DNA of 59,870 bases from CAYPEK01 sp964409645. GTDB taxonomy: Bacteria > UBP15 > UBA6099. The DNA lies in assembly GCA_964409645.1 (NCBI GenBank), contig CAYPEK010000015.1, positions 1 to 59,870 on the forward strand, read 5' to 3'. The translations under genes and the position numbers were made by a program. The notes under the pieces were generated by a model. The model saw only the letters and a program-made list of their open reading frames with translations, made no database searches and was not told the origin of the DNA. Numbering within the stretch: the stretch's first letter is position 1; every line of letters starts with the position of its first letter. Below, in pieces: positions 52,854-59,870 of this stretch.

Positions 52854-53123
52854 TTACGACTTTTCCTCGGAGCTGTCTTCCTTATCGGATAAGAACCTGT
52901 TGGCGATCGTTTCCGGCTGGAGGGCGGAGAGAACGATGTGGCCGCTGTCCATGACGATGATGGCGCGAGTGCGGCGTCCGCACGTCGAAGCGATCAAAGT
53001 CCCCTTTCCCTTTGCCTCTTGCATCAGCCGTTTGATCGGCGCGGATTCCGGCGAAACTATCGCTATCACCCGATTTGGGTTGATTATGTTACCGAAACCC
53101 ACATTTATCAGCTTTGCGTCCAA
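52854..53123 (-). CDS. remA: RemA/DUF370 family DNA-binding regulator
   Basis: 89 residues from a TTG start: a GGGGG ribosome-binding site is seven bases before TTG 53123, and the family sequence begins immediately after. An in-frame ATG at 53162 would add 13 residues unlike the family. LINVGFGNIINPNRVIAIVSPESAPIKRLM and GTLIASTCGRRTRAI and IVLSALQPETIANRFL (each read separately) match RemA. RemA controls biofilm and osmotic genes in Bacillus; in Gram-negatives its role is unstudied. First gene of the operon. Confidence 0.92.
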   Translation of the reverse strand: MDAKLINVGFGNIINPNRVIAIVSPESAPIKRLMQEAKGKGTLIASTCGRRTRAIIVMDSGHIVLSALQPETIANRFLSDKEDSSEEKS

Positions 53124-53228
53124 GATAACGCCCCCTGATTTAGTGTCTATTTTAAATATCACCGTTTTTCGCCAATCCCGACACTCCGCAGAAAGATTAA
53201 AACAGCTTGATTATGGCATGAAGAGCAT

Positions 53229-53468
53229 TTGTCTTTAAAATACTCAATATATCATCATAAAACTATGTATTTTATAGCTATATTAGCAAAAATTGCCTCT
53301 TGCATCCCGGTTTTAAACGCTTTTCAACGATTATTATTTAAATCTATCGAATTTAAAGATATACGAGGGGCGCGAGTTGTTTATATTAGCGTGAAGACGC
53401 TCAGTGTTCTGTTATCCGGAATTTGTCTTATAATAACTGTCGCGGTTTCTACGAATTTAGGAGGTTGA
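53229..53468 (+). CDS. Possible small membrane protein
   Basis: Up to 79 residues with two hydrophobic stretches (FIAILAKIASCIPVL and LSVLLSGICLIITVAVST). The start could be TTG 53229 or ATG 53265, and neither has a good ribosome-binding site. Its stop codon overlaps the ribosome-binding region of the next gene, an arrangement seen with translational coupling, and that is the main reason to list it. No family is recognised; it could be a chance open frame. Confidence 0.35.
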   Translation: MSLKYSIYHHKTMYFIAILAKIASCIPVLNAFQRLLFKSIEFKDIRGARVVYISVKTLSVLLSGICLIITVAVSTNLGG

Positions 53469-53471
53469 ATT

Positions 53472-54215
53472 TTGAGCAAATACAAACATCTGATCGGTTT
53501 AGGGATTCTGATGATCCTGATGTCGGTTGTGTTTTATGTTATCTATTACGAAAGGATACACGATACTAAATCACTTATTGATTCGATTGTAGCCAATATG
53601 GCGTTCACTTTCGTTCAGATTCTTCTCTGGGTGATCATTATCGAACGCGTGTTGGCGGACCGCGAGAAGCGGCTGATGATGGAAAAGATGAATATGGTGA
53701 TCGGAACGTTTTTTTCGGAAGTCGGCACAAAACTGATTAATGATTTCACGAAAATAGATACTGAACTGGACAGCATACGCAAAGAGCTTATTGTGACGAA
53801 CAACTGGGGTGATGCGGAGTTTGCGCTCGAAAGCAGGAGTGTGAAGAAGCACGGATTCAACGTTAAGCCGTCGGCGGCGGACCTGATCGGGCTAAAGGCG
53901 GCGCTGCGCGAAAGGCGTGATTTTCTTCTGCGGCTGCTCGAAAACCCGGTGCTGTTGGAACACGAAACGTTCACGGAATTGCTGCGGGCGGTGTTCCATA
54001 TCAATGAGGAACTCGAAAGCAGGGACGACCTGACGAACCTTCCCGCGAGCGACATGAACCATCTCGCTGTCGATATAAAAAGAGCCTATTCGCTGCTAAC
54101 CGTCGAGTGGCTGGAATACATGAAACATCTCAAAGCGAGTTATCCATACCTTTTCTCGCACGCGGTACGCACAAATCCGTTCGACAGAGAAGCGTCGCCT
54201 ATCGTTACCTCATAA
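53472..54215 (+). CDS. Conserved membrane protein of unknown function
   Basis: 247 residues from a TTG start with AGGAGG seven bases upstream. Two membrane helices (about 8-25 and 40-58) form a hairpin at the N terminus, and the rest is a cytoplasmic, mostly helical domain (DAEFALESRSV, LKAALRERRDFLLRLLENPVL). No catalytic motif is seen. It is convergent with the GH3 glycosidase, whose stop is nine bases away. I cannot name a function. Confidence 0.75.
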   Translation: MSKYKHLIGLGILMILMSVVFYVIYYERIHDTKSLIDSIVANMAFTFVQILLWVIIIERVLADREKRLMMEKMNMVIGTFFSEVGTKLINDFTKIDTELDSIRKELIVTNNWGDAEFALESRSVKKHGFNVKPSAADLIGLKAALRERRDFLLRLLENPVLLEHETFTELLRAVFHINEELESRDDLTNLPASDMNHLAVDIKRAYSLLTVEWLEYMKHLKASYPYLFSHAVRTNPFDREASPIVTS

Positions 54216-54224
54216 GCGTCGCGA

Positions 54225-56804
54225 TTATTTAAGCGTAAACGTGTCCTTGAGCCGGATGTCTCTGGACGATGCGCCGACGCGGACTTCGAACTGGCCCGGT
54301 TCCGCGACCCATTTGTTCTTGTTCGGATCGAAGAAGCTGAGCGAACTCTTGTCGATCGTCAGGACGACTTTCTTTGACTCTCCGGGTTTCAGCGACACTT
54401 TGCTGATGCCCTTCAGCTCCTGAACCGGCCTCGGCACGCTCGATTTGAGGTCGCTAATATAGAGCTGGACGGCTTCCTTGCCGGCGACTTTTCCGGTGTT
54501 TTTCACTGTGAAGGAGACCTGAATCTTATCGCCGGCCTTCATTGATTTTTTGCTGAGTTTCAGCCCGCTGTACTGGAATGTCGTGTAAGAGAGCCCGAAT
54601 CCGAACGGGAAGAGCGGTTTGATCCCTTTCGTGTCGTAATATCGGTAGCCGTTGAAAATGCCTTCCGCATAATACACTTTGCCGTCTTTGCCGGGATAGT
54701 TGCCGTAGGCGGGCATTTCTTCCCATTTGTTCGGCCATGTGATCGTCAGTTTGCCCGACGGGTTGACGTCGCCGAAGAGGATTTCGGCCAGCGCGGTTCC
54801 CATCTCCTCGCCCGGATACCATGCTTCGACGAGCACTGGAACTTTGTCGAGCCACTGATTAAGCATAAAGGGAGTTCCGCCTATGAGAACGACGATTGTT
54901 TTCGGGTTTGCAGCTACGACCGTTTTTATGAGTTCGTTCTGGCGGCCGGGGAGTTCGATATCGTGATCGTGGCCTTCGCCCTCGATCGACGCATCGATGC
55001 CGGCGAACACGATGGCGACGTCGCTTTTTGCCGCGAGGTCTGCGGCTTCGGTGCGCGGGTTCCATCCCGGCGGCACCCAGCCGAGCTTCGCTACGCTGTC
55101 CCAGTTGGTCGAGATGTATTCGAACTTGATGTCGTATGTCTTGCCGGCTTCGAGGTCCATTTTAATCGATTTCGATTTCTGATTGTCAAACGCCCAACTT
55201 GTGATTTTGGCTTTGCCGTTGATGTAAAAGTGGGCCTCGGCATTGTTAATGATGACGAACTTATACGTTCCGGTTACAGGCGGCGTCAGTTTGCCAAGCC
55301 AGCGCACAGCGAATTTGCCGCGGTCGATTTCTTTCGGCGGTTCGACGGCTCTCCAGTTTACATTCGCGTTCTTTTCGACTCTTGTGAGCGCGACTTCGCC
55401 GTCGAGGTTCTTATTGAAGTATTTGGCCGTCAGGCCAGTCTCTCCCGGTTTGCCGCCGGTGGGAGTAAGGTATTTGTCCGGGATCAACTGGTAGTCTTCG
55501 TTCGTCGATACGTCGCATCCGAGCGCGTATTGAAGGTTGACTTCTTTGCCTACCAGTTTGGTAAGGCCTTCAAGCGGCGATACGGCGTGAATCGGCGTGA
55601 TCGCGGAACTTCCGCCGCCGCCGACCTGTGCCACAGCGGCGTTCGGCCCTATGATGGCGACGTTTTTAATCTTTCCGCGTTTCAGCGGGAGAATTCCGCC
55701 GTTGTTTTTGAGGAGGATGATTGATTCGCGGGCGACATCGAGTGCCGTGCCGCGGTCGATTTTATCGTCCGTCCATTTCGGGTCGCCCTTCGATTTGCCG
55801 TCGAAGATACCAGAGAGGAACATTACTCTCAGGTTGCGCCTGACCTTTTCGTCTATGACCGATACCGGGACGTTGCCGGCTTTGATTTCTTTCATCAGCG
55901 CCTCACCCATGAATGCGCCGGTCGGCATTTCGATGTCGAGTCCGTTCATCGCATTTCCCAGTGTGCTGTGGGCGGCGCCCCAGTCGGACATCACGAGTCC
56001 CTTGTATCCCCAATCCTTTTTAAGTATGTCCTCAAGCATGTGCTTGTTTTCGCAGGCCCAGACGCCGTTGATTTTGTTGTAGGAGCACATGACGGCAAGC
56101 GCGCCGCCTTCCTGCACTGATGCTTTGAAGTGGGGCAGATAAATCTCCTGAAGGGTGCGTTCGTCTATCTCAACGCTTATTGTGCCGCGCTCTATTTCCT
56201 GATTGTTTGCTGCATAATGTTTCGGCGTCGCAACGACGTGCATGCTTTGAACGCCCTGAATGTAGCCAACTGAGATTCTCGATGTGAGATAGGGGTCTTC
56301 GCTGAAGCTTTCGAAGTTGCGGCCGCCGAACGGGACGCGATGGATGCAGATGCATGGCCCGAGGATGACGTTGCGGCCCTTCGCGAGGGTTTCGCGCGCG
56401 AGCGCAACGCCCAGTTTCTTTATCAGCGGCTCATTCCATGTCGATGCCATATTTACGCCGGTCGGAAATGCGGTTGATTCTCCCCACCTTGCGCCGTTCG
56501 GGCCGTCCGTCATGGAGAAACGCGGTATTCCGAGGCGTTCGATCGCGGCCGTGTCCATTGATGTTCCGATGAGGGCGTCGCCGTGGATGAGGGAGAGTTT
56601 TTCTTCGAGGGTGAGTCTCGGAAGGAGGTCTTCGACCCGTTTTTCGACTGGTGCTTTCGGGTCTTTATAGAGCGGTTTGTCCGCCGCACTCTGAGCTTTA
56701 TAGCCGCTCACGAGGACGAATGCGGAGAAGAACGCCAGCACGACAAATAGTTTTACATAGCTTTTCTTCGTGCTTCTTTTTGATTGAATTTCGGATTTTT
56801 TCAT
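54225..56804 (-). CDS. Secreted family 3 glycoside hydrolase with PA14 insert (beta-glucosidase-like)
   Basis: 859 residues with an N-terminal export signal (hydrophobic residues 19-33). The GH3 N-terminal barrel has KHYAANN (Lys195-His196) and MSDWGAAHS, whose Asp274 is the likely nucleophile. The GH3 C-terminal domain is split by a PA14 domain (about 440-590, TGLTAKYFNKNLDG to KLGWVPPGW), known to shape substrate choice. A fibronectin-III-like domain ends the protein. It probably removes glucose or related sugars from oligosaccharides in the periplasm or outside. It stands alone without sugar-uptake genes. Confidence 0.93.
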   Translation of the reverse strand: MKKSEIQSKRSTKKSYVKLFVVLAFFSAFVLVSGYKAQSAADKPLYKDPKAPVEKRVEDLLPRLTLEEKLSLIHGDALIGTSMDTAAIERLGIPRFSMTDGPNGARWGESTAFPTGVNMASTWNEPLIKKLGVALARETLAKGRNVILGPCICIHRVPFGGRNFESFSEDPYLTSRISVGYIQGVQSMHVVATPKHYAANNQEIERGTISVEIDERTLQEIYLPHFKASVQEGGALAVMCSYNKINGVWACENKHMLEDILKKDWGYKGLVMSDWGAAHSTLGNAMNGLDIEMPTGAFMGEALMKEIKAGNVPVSVIDEKVRRNLRVMFLSGIFDGKSKGDPKWTDDKIDRGTALDVARESIILLKNNGGILPLKRGKIKNVAIIGPNAAVAQVGGGGSSAITPIHAVSPLEGLTKLVGKEVNLQYALGCDVSTNEDYQLIPDKYLTPTGGKPGETGLTAKYFNKNLDGEVALTRVEKNANVNWRAVEPPKEIDRGKFAVRWLGKLTPPVTGTYKFVIINNAEAHFYINGKAKITSWAFDNQKSKSIKMDLEAGKTYDIKFEYISTNWDSVAKLGWVPPGWNPRTEAADLAAKSDVAIVFAGIDASIEGEGHDHDIELPGRQNELIKTVVAANPKTIVVLIGGTPFMLNQWLDKVPVLVEAWYPGEEMGTALAEILFGDVNPSGKLTITWPNKWEEMPAYGNYPGKDGKVYYAEGIFNGYRYYDTKGIKPLFPFGFGLSYTTFQYSGLKLSKKSMKAGDKIQVSFTVKNTGKVAGKEAVQLYISDLKSSVPRPVQELKGISKVSLKPGESKKVVLTIDKSSLSFFDPNKNKWVAEPGQFEVRVGASSRDIRLKDTFTLK

Positions 56805-56991
56805 GTCCCGTATTTCCTTTCCATAATAATTTGAGGCGACATTGATTTTATCAGAGTTTGTTATCGAAAAAAAGAAGCATGGGGATAAATGTCACACTGT
56901 ATATTTATAATGGCTCTCGCATCAATAAATGTGCGGTTTAGTGTAAAATTGCGATGATAAGCTGCGGAATGAAAGGAATGCAGGCAGCCTG
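56805..56991. other. Divergent intergenic region between the GH3 and nuclease genes
   Basis: 187 bases, AT-rich, with a TATAAT at 56906-56911 (plus strand) but no clear -35 partner. It presumably holds promoters for both divergent genes. No RNA or small gene is evident. Confidence 0.5.
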
Positions 56992-59870
56992 ATGGAGCGG
57001 ACACTTAACAGGTTCATCGAAAGCCTTTGTGGCGTGTGCCGGGAATATCCCATGGATGAGAAGTGGCTGATTGCACCTTCATTGCGCGTGGGGAACCAAT
57101 GGCTGGCGACTGCGGCGCGTTCGGGCGTACCGGTTGTGAATGTGAGGGTGAAAACGCTGAAGCATCTCGCGCTCGACCTTGCGGGGCCGGAGATGGCGCG
57201 GACGGGAGCGGCGCTGGTGAGCGGCGCGGCGGCGGAGATTATGATCGACGCGATAATGAATGAGCGCCGGGAAGCGTCGGGCGGCTATCTTTCGAAAATC
57301 AGGGCAGGCATGGAGGTTCCGGCGGCAGTACGAAGAACAATTGATGCGATCAGGCTCGCCGTGCTGAACGCGAAAGATCTCAAACCGTCGAATTTCGAGG
57401 TGACAGACAAGTGCAAAGACCTTGCCGGGTTGATGGCGGGTTATGAGTCGAGGCTGAAGAAGAGGAACTATCTTGATTACGCGGATGTGCTCAGGATCGC
57501 CGCGAAGCGTCTGTCGGGTAAAACGGCGGAATCGTTGCGCGGCGCGCTCGTGTTGATTCCGGATAACGTGGAATCGGCTGCGCTCGAAAAAGAGCTTATT
57601 TCTTTGTTCCCGGAAAAAAGTGTTTTGCGGCTGCCAGTCGATGTTTTGTATTCGGGAACCGAAGGCGGGGATGCGAAGAAGGATAATACGGCAACCGATT
57701 TGGAGTTGCTTAAGTATTTGAATGTTCCGTCGGCGGCGCCGGAGCCGCTCGGAGACGGGACGGTGTCGATATTTCAGTCGGCGGGCGAGACGAATGAAAT
57801 CAAGGAAGTCGTAAGAAGATGTCTGTCGTACGGAATCGGTTTCGACGAGGTGGAGATTCTTCACACCGATACCGAAACGTATGTGCCGCTCATTTATGAG
57901 CTGTCGGAAAAGTGCAGAGCGGCGGGAAGGGACCTGCCGGTTACGTTTGCTGAAGGCATTCCGGTGCGTTACTCGCGGCCGGGGCGCGCCTTGGCGGGCT
58001 GGCTCGACTGGATACGGCAGGGGTATCCTCAGAAGTCCATTGTGCGGATGATACAGGACGGGGTTCTGAATGTTCGCGGCATGGAGGATGGGGGATTCAA
58101 TTTCACGGGCATCGGTGCTCTGCTGAGGAGCGTTCCGATCGGGATTCGCAGGGAGCGGTACGAAAAGCTGCTTCCGGAAGCGTTGAAGAAACGGGAACGC
58201 GCTCTCGGGAAATTTGAATATATCGAGTCGAATTACGAGGAGCCGGAACCGGAATTCGACGAGGCAAAACGAGAATCGTTGCGGAAAGAAGTTGCCGGCC
58301 TGCGAATATTGAACGATTTCATGCGCGGGCTTTTCGATGTGTGTTTCGATGCGACGGAACCGGCGCGCGATGTTCTCGGGAAAGCGGCGCGCTTCATGGA
58401 TGAGATCGCAAGGCGCGCGGACGAAACTGATAATTATGCGGCGGTTCAGTTGTCAAATGTCATACGAGCGACGGCGGACGTGATCGCAAGCGAGGAAGGT
58501 CAGCTTGTGTTCGACGCGTTAAAGTGGCTTGAGGGACTGTCGGGAAGTGTGAGGATAATGGGTCGGGGTCCTCGGCCGGGACATATCCACGTGGACGGTG
58601 TGTTCAGCGGCGGGCACAGCGGGCGGCTGAATACGTTTATTGTCGGACTCGACGACACACGTTTCCCCGGCGGCGCCGTGCAGGACCCGATTTTTTTGGA
58701 CAGCGAGCGGGCGAAAACGTCGAAGAACCTCAAATTATCGCAGGAGATGATAGAGAAAAAGAACAGATTGTTCGGTGAACTGGCGGCGCGAATGCGCGGC
58801 AGGCTGACAATGAGTTACTCATGCCGTGATCTGCTAGAAGACCGGGAAATGTTCCCGTCGTCAACATTGATCGATGCGTACAGGATACTGTCGGGCGAAC
58901 GGACAGGCGATCAGGGGAGCTTCGGCAAATGGGCGGGGACTCCCATGTCGTTCGCGCCGGACGCAGAGGAAAAGTGTCTCGACGATACGGAACTGCTGCT
59001 GTTGAAATTACTGAGCGGGAATGAGATAGAGAACGCCGAAGAAATAATTTTCGATAAGTATCCGAACCTTAAGCAGGGGGCGCAGGCAGAAAGAGCGCGG
59101 TCGGACAAAGAATTTACAAAATATGACGGATATGTGCCGCGCGCGGGCGCCGCGAACAACCCGTTTGCAAAAGACGGCCCGGTGATGTCGGCGAGCAGAC
59201 TGCAAAGGCTTGCGGAGTGCCCGCTTGCGTATTTCTTCAATTACATTCTCAAGATCGAACCGCCCGAAGAACTGAAATACGACCCGGGCGTTTGGCTGGA
59301 TCAGTTGGCGCTAGGAACGATGATGCACAGCGTTTTCGAGTTGTACATGAAGAAGATCGTGAGCGACGGTGGAAGGTTGCCGGAAAGCAAAGACATTGGA
59401 ATGCTGATGGATATCCTTGATAGACAGATCGAGGAGTTCAGAGGGCTTTACCCCGAGCCGCCGGAGAGCGCGTTCAAGAGGCAGATAGAACTGATCAGAA
59501 AAATGGCCGTGATTTTTCACGAGATAACGGTGAAAACATCGCGTGAGATGAAGCCGTTGTATATGGAAGCGTCGATCGGGTTGCCAGCTTCTGAGGGCGG
59601 TACGGTGATTGACAGGCTTGAGCCGATCGAGCTGGAAGTGAGCGGCGGAACGATTCGGGTCAGAGGTCGCATCGACCGGATAGACGAAGCGCCGTCCGGC
59701 GCGAAGGGAAGGGTTTTCATACTGTGGGATTATAAGACCGGAGGGACGTACAAATATAGGAACATGGAAGGCCCGTTCGGTCAGGGCCGGGTGATACAGC
59801 ACGCACTTTATACGGCTATGACGGAAAAACTGTTCGTCGAGAAGATTCCGGGCAAGTCGGCGGTCGGCGG
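56992..59870 (+). CDS. AddB-like PD-(D/E)XK nuclease, 3' partial
   Basis: About 959 residues are visible and the frame is open at the right edge. The helicase-like part has FQSAGETNEIKEVVRRC and LPVTFAEGIPVRYSRPGRAL, as in AddB and RexB. The N terminus (KWLIAPSLRVGNQWL) shows no Walker A motif, so ATP hydrolysis is not expected from it. The nuclease begins near residue 730 (MSASRLQRLAECPLAYFF, with a Cys that may be an iron-sulfur ligand), and RGRIDRIDEAP then VFILWDYKTGG hold the catalytic Asp and Lys. An AddA partner is presumably downstream. Role: double-strand break processing. The start ATG has only a weak ribosome-binding site. Confidence 0.85.
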   Translation, partial: MERTLNRFIESLCGVCREYPMDEKWLIAPSLRVGNQWLATAARSGVPVVNVRVKTLKHLALDLAGPEMARTGAALVSGAAAEIMIDAIMNERREASGGYLSKIRAGMEVPAAVRRTIDAIRLAVLNAKDLKPSNFEVTDKCKDLAGLMAGYESRLKKRNYLDYADVLRIAAKRLSGKTAESLRGALVLIPDNVESAALEKELISLFPEKSVLRLPVDVLYSGTEGGDAKKDNTATDLELLKYLNVPSAAPEPLGDGTVSIFQSAGETNEIKEVVRRCLSYGIGFDEVEILHTDTETYVPLIYELSEKCRAAGRDLPVTFAEGIPVRYSRPGRALAGWLDWIRQGYPQKSIVRMIQDGVLNVRGMEDGGFNFTGIGALLRSVPIGIRRERYEKLLPEALKKRERALGKFEYIESNYEEPEPEFDEAKRESLRKEVAGLRILNDFMRGLFDVCFDATEPARDVLGKAARFMDEIARRADETDNYAAVQLSNVIRATADVIASEEGQLVFDALKWLEGLSGSVRIMGRGPRPGHIHVDGVFSGGHSGRLNTFIVGLDDTRFPGGAVQDPIFLDSERAKTSKNLKLSQEMIEKKNRLFGELAARMRGRLTMSYSCRDLLEDREMFPSSTLIDAYRILSGERTGDQGSFGKWAGTPMSFAPDAEEKCLDDTELLLLKLLSGNEIENAEEIIFDKYPNLKQGAQAERARSDKEFTKYDGYVPRAGAANNPFAKDGPVMSASRLQRLAECPLAYFFNYILKIEPPEELKYDPGVWLDQLALGTMMHSVFELYMKKIVSDGGRLPESKDIGMLMDILDRQIEEFRGLYPEPPESAFKRQIELIRKMAVIFHEITVKTSREMKPLYMEASIGLPASEGGTVIDRLEPIELEVSGGTIRVRGRIDRIDEAPSGAKGRVFILWDYKTGGTYKYRNMEGPFGQGRVIQHALYTAMTEKLFVEKIPGKSAVG

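Noticed and set aside
54963..55724. A 253-codon plus-strand open frame inside the GH3 gene
   Set aside because: The GH3 frame carries the conserved motifs; the opposite frame has none.
57079..57864. A 261-codon minus-strand open frame opposite the start of the nuclease gene
   Set aside because: It is a shadow of the AddB-like frame, with Arg/His-rich translation and no recognisable domain.

Overview
The window looks like a piece of a metagenome-type assembly from a Gram-negative (diderm) bacterium of about 50% GC. ADP-heptose genes, an LpxH-like phosphatase and an outer-membrane PorV-like barrel point to a lipopolysaccharide-bearing outer membrane. A RemA-Gmk-RpoZ-CoaBC string, class B (B12-binding) radical SAM proteins, a FlgD-like C-terminal sorting domain and an actinobacterial-style dnaK-grpE-dnaJ-hspR operon occur together. 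That mixture fits a deep or poorly sampled lineage better than a well-known proteobacterium; I do not assign a phylum. A 100-N gap (10302-10401) lies inside a giant repetitive gene. No stretch longer than about 300 bases lacks a gene.

Layout. 1-3221 (+): heptose kinase (5' partial), heptose adenylyltransferase, a conserved protein of unconfirmed function and a MoxR ATPase. 3296-6539 (+): aspS with its own promoter, a small helical protein, a terminator and an EamA transporter. 6640-17765 (+): a probable surface operon with a strong promoter, a small exported protein, a secreted protein of more than 2900 residues with 267-bp tandem repeats and a FlgD-like tail, a PorV-like barrel and a perfect terminator. 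17812-22120 (-): hspR, dnaJ, grpE and dnaK, read from a consensus promoter. 22204-34733 (+): housekeeping genes (ribBA, ribH, trpS, DUF1015, yjbQ, asd, a small charged protein, an HDOD protein, tpiA, rodA, a one-domain GlmU-like enzyme, prs, rplY, pth). 34766-36531 (-): LpxH-like phosphatase and a methyltransferase. 36680-39883 (+): fucose-isomerase-like protein and a PMT-type membrane glycosyltransferase.

39919-50211 (-) is the most unusual part. It holds four consecutive B12-binding radical SAM genes, three of them related paralogues, behind one good promoter. Upstream of them are a single protein that fuses an acetyltransferase to a complete histone-deacetylase-type domain, and a second polytopic PMT-like membrane protein. 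50301-50446 (+) is tRNA-Ile with promoter and terminator. 50474-53123 (-) is remA-gmk-rpoZ-coaBC. 53229-54215 (+) encodes two membrane proteins, 54225-56804 (-) a secreted GH3 glycosidase with a PA14 insert, and 56992 to the end (+) an AddB-like nuclease that runs off the window.

The clearest candidates for something undescribed are the radical SAM operon, the acetyltransferase-deacetylase fusion, and the repeat protein paired with its PorV-like partner. For all three the substrate or target cannot be read from the sequence.
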